Shown one piece after another: positions 1 through 5,626 of a stretch of DNA of 6,245 bases; within the stretch, counting starts at the first letter, position 1, and each line of letters starts with the position of its first letter. Source of the DNA: Erythrobacter sp. (GTDB lineage: Bacteria > Pseudomonadota > Alphaproteobacteria > Sphingomonadales > Sphingomonadaceae); contig DMWU01000141.1 in NCBI GenBank assembly GCA_003483125.1, forward strand, positions 1 to 6,245, given 5' to 3'. Both the position numbers and the translations under genes were made by a program. Under the pieces are notes generated by a model that saw only the letters and a program-made list of their open reading frames with translations, was not told where the DNA came from and did not search any database.

Positions 1-2
1 TG

Positions 3-1394
3 GCGCTTGGCGCTTGCGTCGCAGGCCCACCGCCTGAAATCGCGACACCTGCGCCGGTATTGCCTGAAGAATTCCGCTATGCCGCTACCGGCGATGATCA
101 AGCTTCTATCGAAAGCCTACTTCCCAACGAAGATGCTGGATTCCGCCTGCTTTCCTCCGCAGCGATTGAAAGTGGCCCCAGCCTGGCAGAAGCCATCGCA
201 AGAGTAGAGGCCGCACGTGCGGGGGCATCGCGCGCCGGCGCGGAACGCCTGCCAAATATCGGTGTCGATACCTCTGTCGACAGGCGTCGCAGCAACCCTG
301 CGCAATTTGGCGGCAGCGTTCCGGCCGCCATCCAGTTTGATCGTGAGCAGACGGGATATTCTGCCAACCTGACCGCGCGCTGGGATGCAGATATCTTCGG
401 CGCGCTCAAAGCTGGTGAACGCGCCGCGCTCGCGCGCTTGGACGCAGCAACTGCCAATGCCGAAGCGGTACGCATTGCCTTAACCTCGGAAATCGCAGCG
501 AGCGTGATCGATTGGCGGACGCTTGAAGCAAGGCGCGTTGCATTGGAGCGTGACCTCGCCGAATCCAATCGCCTGGTCTCGATCACCAGCGAGCGCGTGA
601 ATGCCGGACTATTGGCGGAGTTCAATACGCTCAGGATCCAGGCGACGGCAAGCCAATCAGCAACAAGGTTGGCAGCGCTGGGCAGCGAGAGGGCGCGCCT
701 CTTGGGCCGTATGGTCTTGCTCACAGGATTGACCGCACAACAGGTGGAAGAGGCGCTTGAGGAATCCGCAGAGGTCTCCAGCCTGCCCGGCGCACCAGCT
801 TCGATCCCTTCAGACATCCTGGCCAATCGCCCCGATATACGCGCGGCGGCTGCGCAATTGGCCGCAAGCGACGCCGAGCTTGCAGCAGCGGCAAGGAAGC
901 GTTTCCCGCGTCTGAACCTTTCAGCGACGCTTGGGCTCTTGGCATTCAATCTCGACGATCTGTTCGATGATGAAAGCAATATCTACAATCTCCGGGCGGG
1001 CCTCGCCGCGCCACTGCTCGATTTTGGCCGGATACAGGCCGAGATTGACGGCGCAGCGGCGAACAAGAAAGCAGCCTTTGCCGCCTATCGCGGGGCAGTC
1101 TTCACCGCCCTTGCCGATGCCGAAACTGCCTATGGCCTGGTTGCGGCAGCAGATAGTGAAGCGCGCGCTGCGAAGAATGAGAGCGAAGAGCTGCAACGCG
1201 TAGCCGAATTGGCAGAGGTGCGATTCGAATCCGGGCTGGAAGATTCGCTCGCTTTGCTGGAAGCGCGACGGGCTGCAGACTCCAGCGGTGAGCGCGCCGC
1301 AGCCTCGCTAGGCCGCGCCCGCCGAGCAAGGGTGCTATTGTGGCAGGCCCTAGGCGGCAATACCTATCCCACCAATCGGTCAACCAGCCAGTAG
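3..1394 (+). CDS. NodT/OprM-type RND efflux outer-membrane lipoprotein (5' end cut by window edge)
   Basis: Outer-membrane channel component of a tripartite (RND-type) export pump, expected to form a trimeric barrel and periplasmic tunnel. The reading frame is open from the left edge. The first visible codons read A-L-G-A-C, a signal peptidase II lipobox with the lipidated Cys at 15-17 and Val at +2, which fits outer-membrane sorting. The TTG at 60 is therefore not the start; the real start lies a few codons to the left of the window. The 463 visible codons match the usual NodT-family length minus part of a signal peptide. Family marks are W-D-A-D-I-F-G (381-401) in the first OEP repeat, A-N-R-P-D-I-R (822-842) between the repeats, and A-P-L-L-D-F-G-R (1008-1031) in the second. 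The partner adaptor and pump genes are not in view and may lie to the left. Substrate is unknown. The last 31 bases overlap the convergent HupE-like gene. Confidence 0.93.
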   Translation, partial: ALGACVAGPPPEIATPAPVLPEEFRYAATGDDQASIESLLPNEDAGFRLLSSAAIESGPSLAEAIARVEAARAGASRAGAERLPNIGVDTSVDRRRSNPAQFGGSVPAAIQFDREQTGYSANLTARWDADIFGALKAGERAALARLDAATANAEAVRIALTSEIAASVIDWRTLEARRVALERDLAESNRLVSITSERVNAGLLAEFNTLRIQATASQSATRLAALGSERARLLGRMVLLTGLTAQQVEEALEESAEVSSLPGAPASIPSDILANRPDIRAAAAQLAASDAELAAAARKRFPRLNLSATLGLLAFNLDDLFDDESNIYNLRAGLAAPLLDFGRIQAEIDGAAANKKAAFAAYRGAVFTALADAETAYGLVAAADSEARAAKNESEELQRVAELAEVRFESGLEDSLALLEARRAADSSGERAAASLGRARRARVLLWQALGGNTYPTNRSTSQ

Positions 1395-2338
1395 CTCGCG
1401 ACGATCCCGATCATATAGGTAGCGAGCTTGAGTGCGGGGCCTTCATAGCGCGGCATGACGCGATTGATCGCCATCCGCAGGGCAATGACCGCGGCAATGA
1501 CCAGCAACTGGCCAAGCTCCACCCCTAAGTTGAAGGCAAGCAGCGCCATCGGAACCTCGCCCTCGGGCAATCCGATTTCGCGTAGCGCGCCTGCAAAACC
1601 GAAACCGTGCAACAGTCCAAATCCGAATGCGACGATCCATGGCCAACGCCGCGTCCATGTGTCCTTGTCGGCGCGTAGCAGTTCGACCGCAAGGAACACG
1701 ATGGAAAGCGCGATCAGCGCCTCGACGGGATTCTGCGGCAGACCTGTATAGCCCAGCGTGGTCGCCACTAACGTGATCGAATGCGCCACTGTGAATGCCG
1801 TTGCAGCCTTTACCACGGGCCAACCCTTCACAACCAGCAGCACCAGCGCAATCACGAAGAGCAGGTGATCCCATCCCAGAAGGATATGCTCAGCGCCAAT
1901 AACAAGATAGGATTTGAAGACCTGCCAGCGATCGGGCCTGGCGATAATGATTGCGGTAGGGTCGCTGGCCGTCAATCGGTGGCTTTGCACCTCGCGGCCC
2001 AGCGGCGCGACACGCACCAGGGCATCTGAATTGCCGAACAACTGGGGCAAGCCGATCGATCCGCCAGCAATTGCGCCATCGCAGGTAACCTGCGCATGAC
2101 CGAAAAGTGCCATGGGCATTGTCCGCCGCACTGGCGCGCCAAGGAATGTGCAATTTTCGGGAATCTGCGGTATATCAAGCTCAGCAGGGCCGGGCCTTGC
2201 AACCGGCTGCTTCCAATCAAGCGACCATTCGCCCGGCGCGGTCTCAGCAAAATCAATGGCAGCAGGGCGTAGTTCGTCAGCTGCTGCCGGAACTACGACC
2301 GAAAACAGGACGATAAGCGCCACGAGCAGCCTGATCAT
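1364..2338 (-). CDS. HupE/UreJ-family membrane protein with periplasmic N-terminal domain
   Basis: 324 residues. Residues 1-20 look like a cleavable signal peptide (hydrophobic core, then V-P-A-A-A before D21). About 120 periplasmic residues follow, with two cysteines (C63, C86) that could form a disulfide, then about six membrane segments between residues 145 and 322. The first segment carries the HupE/UreJ signature H-x5-D-H (H151, D157, H158). H186 in F-T-V-A-H-S, H244 in L-L-H-G-F-G-F-A-G and E274 in a later segment are further polar membrane residues typical of the family. Classical HupE/UreJ proteins move nickel; the subgroup with an extracytoplasmic N-domain has no settled substrate, so metal transport here is inference. 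The ATG overlaps the stop of the PpiC-like gene (ATGA, 2335-2338). No strong Shine-Dalgarno is visible, which suggests dependence on translational coupling. The gene is last in the set and converges on the efflux gene. Confidence 0.88.
   Translation of the reverse strand: MIRLLVALIVLFSVVVPAAADELRPAAIDFAETAPGEWSLDWKQPVARPGPAELDIPQIPENCTFLGAPVRRTMPMALFGHAQVTCDGAIAGGSIGLPQLFGNSDALVRVAPLGREVQSHRLTASDPTAIIIARPDRWQVFKSYLVIGAEHILLGWDHLLFVIALVLLVVKGWPVVKAATAFTVAHSITLVATTLGYTGLPQNPVEALIALSIVFLAVELLRADKDTWTRRWPWIVAFGFGLLHGFGFAGALREIGLPEGEVPMALLAFNLGVELGQLLVIAAVIALRMAINRVMPRYEGPALKLATYMIGIVASYWLVDRLVG
1393..1428. repeat. Inverted repeat at the convergent gene end
   Basis: AGCTCGC (1393-1399) and GCGAGCT (1422-1428) form a perfect 7-base inverted repeat with a 22-base loop. 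It starts inside the stop codon of the efflux gene and lies within the 3' coding part of the HupE-like gene. It has no following T-run, so it is not a standard intrinsic terminator, but it could protect or end the efflux transcript. Confidence 0.3.
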
Positions 2339-3144
2339 CGATCGATCTCGATCCGGTAGGCATCGCGCAGGAGCTGGTAGGCCTCCTCCTTGCGCTGTTC
2401 GATTGTCGAGTTGCGCCAGTCATTCTCGACTTGTTGGCGTATGACCTCAAGCGGCGGTACTTCACCCAGCTGCCGCTCTCGCAGCCGAACCAAGTGCCAA
2501 CCCAACCCCGATGGCAATGGCCCCTGCCACTCCTCGCCCGCTTCCAGCAGGTCAATCTCGTTCAAGAAGCGCTTCAAAAACCTGCTTTGCAATTCGCCGC
2601 GTGCCTCTGCTTCAACAGACCTTGGCAGGCTGATGGCTTCCCCCAGGTCGCGCCAATCCGTGCCCTGATTGACCAGTGAAAGTTGCGCCTGTGCCTCGCC
2701 CTGCTCAGCGAACCATAGCTGGTCGAGAGAGTATTTCACCTCTTCGACGAAACGCTCCGGATGCGTATCCAGCCACTCATTGAGCAGTTCTTCACTCGGC
2801 AAAGCTGTTTCGGCGCGCGAGCCAGCCAGCATGTCCATTTTCTGCGCGAGACGTCGACGTACCACCGCATCGCCTTGGTCCAACCCCAGCCGCAAGGCTT
2901 CACGGTAAAGCACCTCGTCGCGAATGTGGCGCCCAATCAGATTATCGAGTTCGGCATCCGTCGGCGCGCGGCGCATGGTCCGCTCAAAAGACAGTGCGAG
3001 CTGTGCCTGCTGCTCGCGGTCAATGGTGATTGTCCGGCTGGCAGGATCGGCTGGCCCGCCCTTCCATGCGAAGAACGCGAATATCAAGGTCCCGGCAATC
3101 AGAAAATGGACCAGCGGCTCGCTAGTCCAGGACGGTAGCTTCAC
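2335..3144 (-). CDS. Membrane-anchored PpiC/parvulin-like peptidyl-prolyl isomerase (degenerate active site)
   Basis: 269 residues with one N-terminal membrane segment (about 11-27) and no cleavage site, giving an inner-membrane anchor with the rest in the periplasm. Residues about 40-125 form a charged, helical SurA/PpiD-like region. Residues about 128-222 resemble a parvulin (rotamase) domain, ending in S-G-L-G-W-H-L-V-R-L with H217 in the place of the family's C-terminal G-Y-H-I-I motif. A helical tail of about 40 residues follows. The first parvulin histidine strand (usually S-H-I-L) reads L-D-Q-L around D141, and no G-G-D-L-G motif is present, so isomerase activity is doubtful and a chaperone role is possible. 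The start is GTG, sharing one base with the upstream TAG (TAGTG, 3142-3146). A strong GGAGGA sits three bases before it, inside the end of the upstream gene. It probably helps fold or insert its operon partners (inference). Confidence 0.82.
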   Translation of the reverse strand: MKLPSWTSEPLVHFLIAGTLIFAFFAWKGGPADPASRTITIDREQQAQLALSFERTMRRAPTDAELDNLIGRHIRDEVLYREALRLGLDQGDAVVRRRLAQKMDMLAGSRAETALPSEELLNEWLDTHPERFVEEVKYSLDQLWFAEQGEAQAQLSLVNQGTDWRDLGEAISLPRSVEAEARGELQSRFLKRFLNEIDLLEAGEEWQGPLPSGLGWHLVRLRERQLGEVPPLEVIRQQVENDWRNSTIEQRKEEAYQLLRDAYRIEIDR

Positions 3145-5075
3145 TAGTCCTCCGATGAAGATTCAGGGCCAATCCAAATCGGCGAAGAATAGGCCCGCTC
3201 TTGTGCGACTGCGTCTGCCATCGCCTCTTCAGAAAGCTCGATCCCGTAACGCACAGCGTCAAACAGGGTCCAGCGCGGCGTCGGAATTTCCAGTACGCGC
3301 AGGTAATAGAATGCCCTTTGGCCCTCGACATAGTCGGGATCAGCCCAGGTCGCGCGCAGCTCTGCCGTACCGATATCATTGGTATAGGTGGCCGTGTCAC
3401 GATCTACAGTGTCGCCAACTGCGGGAACCTTGCCGTTTACACGCGCGCGATTATCCATGTCGCTCCAAACCACATCATAGACGCGTTCTTGCATGGCACC
3501 CGAAGAATCTACCCAGCCCTTCACGACCTGCACCCGGTCAAGATTGGCTCCGTCGGGGTCTTTGAGTGCCGAGATCAGAAATGTCGGTGCGCTGCCGCTA
3601 TCGGCCAGCTCTCCGCCCATGGGTACGCCGCGAGTATAGCCTGCGCGCACCCAGTCACCTTCCCAATCAGCCTCGGTGAAGTCAAAGCCGCCAAACAAGC
3701 GCACGACCATGCGCGGACCCGTAGTGGCATAAACTTCACGACGTTCGAACGCATCGAAAATCTCTGCCCGGGTATTGCCGCGTGCCCATGCCGCCGCATA
3801 CCCGCCCGCGAGGTAGTTCCAGCCGAAGCGACCTAAGCGTGTTCCCAGATTTTGAGGCGTGATGGAGCGATCTTCGGCACTGGGCTCATTGCCGGTATGC
3901 TTGCCGAAGAACTGATCTTCATCGCCCGTCGCCAGCGCCGTGTGGCTGTCTGTAGAACCGACAAGGCCGAAGGCATACGGGTTTACGCCCAGTTGTTTTT
4001 CCAAAGATAAGCCGCGCTTCAACGCCTCGCGGATATAGTTGCCCGCATACATACCCGGGGTGGTGGGCAGCGAGACATCGAGATTGCCAATATCCCAACC
4101 AGCTTCGCCGAAGCTGGCAAATTCGTCATTCGGCGAAAGGAACGGATGGGTTTCGCTGTCACCCTTGATCTGGGTGACTTCGACAACGGGTTCGTTCTTC
4201 AGGCGCCGACGGGCATATTCAACCGTCATCGGGCCGCCACCCGGCATGGTCAGCTCAAACATCAAGCCATTGGAAAGATTCGAGTTATGAGGGATTGCCA
4301 GCACCTGGCCACCCGTTTCCCGCTCATAGGCTTCCATGTGATCCCACAGCGTTTCGACAGGCCAATCGCCCACGCCGGGAAGCGGGCTGACTGTCCCGGT
4401 CTTGTCCAGACCATCGCGGAACATAACCACGCGGTGCAGATTGTTACCGTTGGGCATCAGCGTCCACTCATAACCGGCCAGTGCCGTGAATTTTCCTGGT
4501 ATGTTGTAGCGGTCGAGTATTTCCAGATGCGCGAGCCAATTGTCTTTCAAAGTCTCGGGGTTGCCGGTTCTTTCCGCCAACGCCTCTGGCAAAGTGCCGG
4601 CAGCAGCGCCAGAAATGATCTCGCTAGTGGCAATCAGGCTTTGCTCCGGGCTTTCATGCATCATGTCGTACCAGCGCAGCACCGTGTCATCGCCCAATGC
4701 TACAACAGCTATGCGCGAAGCATTGTACAATGCCCGCATTGAATTTAAGCTGTCGCTGTGATCCGCGATGACAAGGAAATCGAGAGGGCGAGTCAATTGA
4801 GCCTTAACGCCCGTAGTCGAGGTTACTTCATCGCCTGCGGCGAATTTCAATGCAGACTCCGGCCCTAGCCGAACACCAAAGCCAAATGCGTCGATCGATT
4901 GATCTGTATGGAGATGCGTATCGCCCCAATAGGGCCTGTCGGGAAACTCGGCGAGCTCAATTGTCCCCTCGCCCGTACCGCGTTGATCCTCCGGAATAGC
5001 GCCTGCCATATCGCAGGCTGAAAGGCTCACAACGGCAGCCATCAAGCTGGCAGTCTTCAACCAGATCTTACACAT
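3144..5075 (-). CDS. DUF3604 lipoprotein, putative PHP-like metal-dependent hydrolase
   Basis: 643 residues, a full-length DUF3604 protein. The N-terminus is a lipoprotein signal: K3/K7, a hydrophobic stretch, then the lipobox L18-S19-A20-C21. Asp22 at +2 would mean inner-membrane retention by the E. coli Lol rule. Metal-site motifs resemble the PHP superfamily: G-D-T-H-L-H (D52, H54, H56), A-D-H-S-D (D105, H106, D108), I-P-H-N (H263), and G-S-T-D-S-H (D376, H378). H214 and E203 lie in further conserved-looking segments. Residues from about 450 to the end look like a beta-rich C-terminal region ending in an acidic tail. A metal-dependent hydrolase or phosphoesterase acting in the periplasm is plausible, but I know of no proven substrate. 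ATG is preceded by AAGGGAG with a 7-base spacer. It is the first gene of the three-gene set, after an 85-base gap containing a weak promoter candidate. Confidence 0.88.
   Translation of the reverse strand: MCKIWLKTASLMAAVVSLSACDMAGAIPEDQRGTGEGTIELAEFPDRPYWGDTHLHTDQSIDAFGFGVRLGPESALKFAAGDEVTSTTGVKAQLTRPLDFLVIADHSDSLNSMRALYNASRIAVVALGDDTVLRWYDMMHESPEQSLIATSEIISGAAAGTLPEALAERTGNPETLKDNWLAHLEILDRYNIPGKFTALAGYEWTLMPNGNNLHRVVMFRDGLDKTGTVSPLPGVGDWPVETLWDHMEAYERETGGQVLAIPHNSNLSNGLMFELTMPGGGPMTVEYARRRLKNEPVVEVTQIKGDSETHPFLSPNDEFASFGEAGWDIGNLDVSLPTTPGMYAGNYIREALKRGLSLEKQLGVNPYAFGLVGSTDSHTALATGDEDQFFGKHTGNEPSAEDRSITPQNLGTRLGRFGWNYLAGGYAAAWARGNTRAEIFDAFERREVYATTGPRMVVRLFGGFDFTEADWEGDWVRAGYTRGVPMGGELADSGSAPTFLISALKDPDGANLDRVQVVKGWVDSSGAMQERVYDVVWSDMDNRARVNGKVPAVGDTVDRDTATYTNDIGTAELRATWADPDYVEGQRAFYYLRVLEIPTPRWTLFDAVRYGIELSEEAMADAVAQERAYSSPIWIGPESSSED
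3148..3153 (-). promoter_or_regulatory. Ribosome binding site of the PpiC-like gene, inside the end of the DUF3604 gene
   Basis: Minus-strand GGAGGA forms part of the last two sense codons (Glu-Asp) of the DUF3604 gene and lies three bases before the GTG start. The short spacer and the TAGTG stop/start overlap point to re-initiation by the terminating ribosome, and they select GTG 3144 as the start. Confidence 0.65.
4099..4137. repeat. Palindrome plus inverted 9-mer inside the DUF3604 gene
   Basis: CCAGCTTCG (4099-4107) and CGAAGCTGG (4109-4117) are perfect inverted arms around one base. In addition TTCGCCGAA (4104-4112) is the exact reverse complement of TTCGGCGAA (4129-4137). The transcript could fold in two mutually exclusive ways. 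The segment encodes an unbroken stretch of the protein around residues 313-326, so a purely coding origin is possible. Confidence 0.45.
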
Positions 5076-5082
5076 GAATCCA

Positions 5083-5089
5083 CTCCCTT
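5083..5089 (-). promoter_or_regulatory. Ribosome binding site of the DUF3604 lipoprotein gene
   Basis: On the minus strand AAGGGAG precedes the ATG (5073-5075) with a 7-base spacer. It supports this start, which also yields a proper lipoprotein signal peptide. Confidence 0.7.
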
Positions 5090-5091
5090 TC

Positions 5092-5108
5092 AGCGCTCAA
5101 TTTGCGCT
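5092..5108. repeat. Short inverted repeat over the putative -10 region
   Basis: AGCGC (5092-5096) and GCGCT (5104-5108) are inverted around a 7-base AT-rich centre. The repeat covers the candidate -10 box and ends just upstream of the ribosome binding site, a place where a repressor site would act. The arms are only five bases long, so chance is a real alternative. Confidence 0.25.
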
Positions 5109-5128
5109 TTGAAGAGGGGCTAGGTCAA
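5100..5128 (-). promoter_or_regulatory. Candidate promoter for the DUF3604-PpiC-HupE set
   Basis: In the 85-base gap the minus strand shows TTGACC (5123-5128), close to a housekeeping -35 box, then 17 bases, then GCAAAT (5100-5105), a weak -10 matching TATAAT at three of six positions. The -35 is good and the -10 poor. If real, this promoter would let the three genes be expressed separately from the acyl-CoA genes. No convincing terminator for the MaoC gene is visible in the same gap, so read-through from upstream is also possible. Confidence 0.3.
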
Positions 5129-5160
5129 CCTTATTAGCGCGATCCCAAGATTCCGTAACG

Positions 5161-5613
5161 TCAGGATGGCTTGCGCTGGAGCAATGCAGTGCGTTCACAG
5201 CGGCAAACTACCTCGTCCCGCTGGTTCAGCATTTCGTGCAGGAACGTCACAATTCCGGCCTCTGGCCGCGATTTGCTCTCCCGCAGTTCCTTGATCTCGC
5301 TGCGCGCGCGCAATGTGTCCCCTATAAAGACAGGCTTAGGCGTGGTGACATTATTGAAGCCCAGATTGGCTACCAAGGTGCCAAGTGTGGTGTCACCCAC
5401 CGACAGGCCTACAAGCAGCGAAAATGTGAAGGTCGAATTGACTAGGATCTGGCCAAACCCGCTCTCCTTGGCCGCCTCGATATCCAGATGAAGCGGTTGC
5501 GGATTATGCGTCATGGTAGAGAAGAGCAGGTTATCGGTCTCTGTCACCGTTCGTCGGATCTCGTGCTCGATCTGATCGCCAACCTGCCACTCATCGAAAT
5601 ATCTTCCTGCCAT
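5161..5613 (-). CDS. MaoC-family (hot-dog fold) enoyl-CoA hydratase/dehydratase
   Basis: 150 residues, the length of a single hot-dog domain. The (R)-hydratase signature region at residues 31-44 reads [15 protein letters not shown]42 aligns with the catalytic His of PhaJ-type hydratases, but N37 and Q39 occupy the positions of the catalytic Asp and its Asn neighbour. The same N..Q-P-L-H pattern is known from the mesaconyl-CoA hydratase-like branch of MaoC proteins, as are the following F-G-Q-I-L-V-N-S and D-T-T-L-G-T stretches. It should hydrate an enoyl-CoA or dehydrate a hydroxyacyl-CoA in the cytoplasm; the exact acyl chain is not readable. It lies 11 bases downstream of the racemase gene, with AAGGG overlapping that gene's TAA, so the two are surely one operon. 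A mesaconyl-CoA role is less likely than branched-acyl-CoA breakdown given this neighbour (inference). Confidence 0.88.
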   Translation of the reverse strand: MAGRYFDEWQVGDQIEHEIRRTVTETDNLLFSTMTHNPQPLHLDIEAAKESGFGQILVNSTFTFSLLVGLSVGDTTLGTLVANLGFNNVTTPKPVFIGDTLRARSEIKELRESKSRPEAGIVTFLHEMLNQRDEVVCRCERTALLQRKPS

Positions 5614-5621
5614 GATCCGGA

Positions 5622-5626
5622 CCCTT
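5622..5626 (-). promoter_or_regulatory. Ribosome binding site of the MaoC gene, overlapping the racemase stop codon
   Basis: Minus-strand AAGGG shares its AA with the racemase stop TAA (5625-5627) and is eight bases before the MaoC ATG (5611-5613). The arrangement supports coupled translation and the chosen start. Confidence 0.6.

Noticed and set aside
60..62. TTG as the start of the efflux gene
   Set aside because: It would remove the lipobox encoded just upstream in the same open frame.
98..979. 293-codon open frame on the minus strand opposite the efflux gene
   Set aside because: Serine-, arginine- and alanine-rich composition with no recognisable domain. It mirrors the GC-rich codons of a clearly real gene on the plus strand.
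2333..2353. Four GATC sites within 21 bases at the PpiC/HupE junction
   Set aside because: The sites fall out of the codons for the C-terminal I-E-I-D-R and the overlapping start. Dam methylation is not typical of alphaproteobacteria, so no regulatory reading is supported.
2924..3836. Long plus-strand frames (2924-3565 and 3201-3836) opposite the PpiC and DUF3604 genes
   Set aside because: They overlap each other and two strongly supported genes, show no family motifs and no plausible ribosome binding context.
4146..4742. 198-codon plus-strand frame opposite the DUF3604 gene
   Set aside because: It has no recognisable domain and lies wholly antisense to the metal-motif region of a well-supported protein; it is a shadow frame.
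5129..5160. Terminator for the MaoC gene in the gap after its stop
   Set aside because: I looked for a GC-rich hairpin followed by a T-run on the minus strand and found none.
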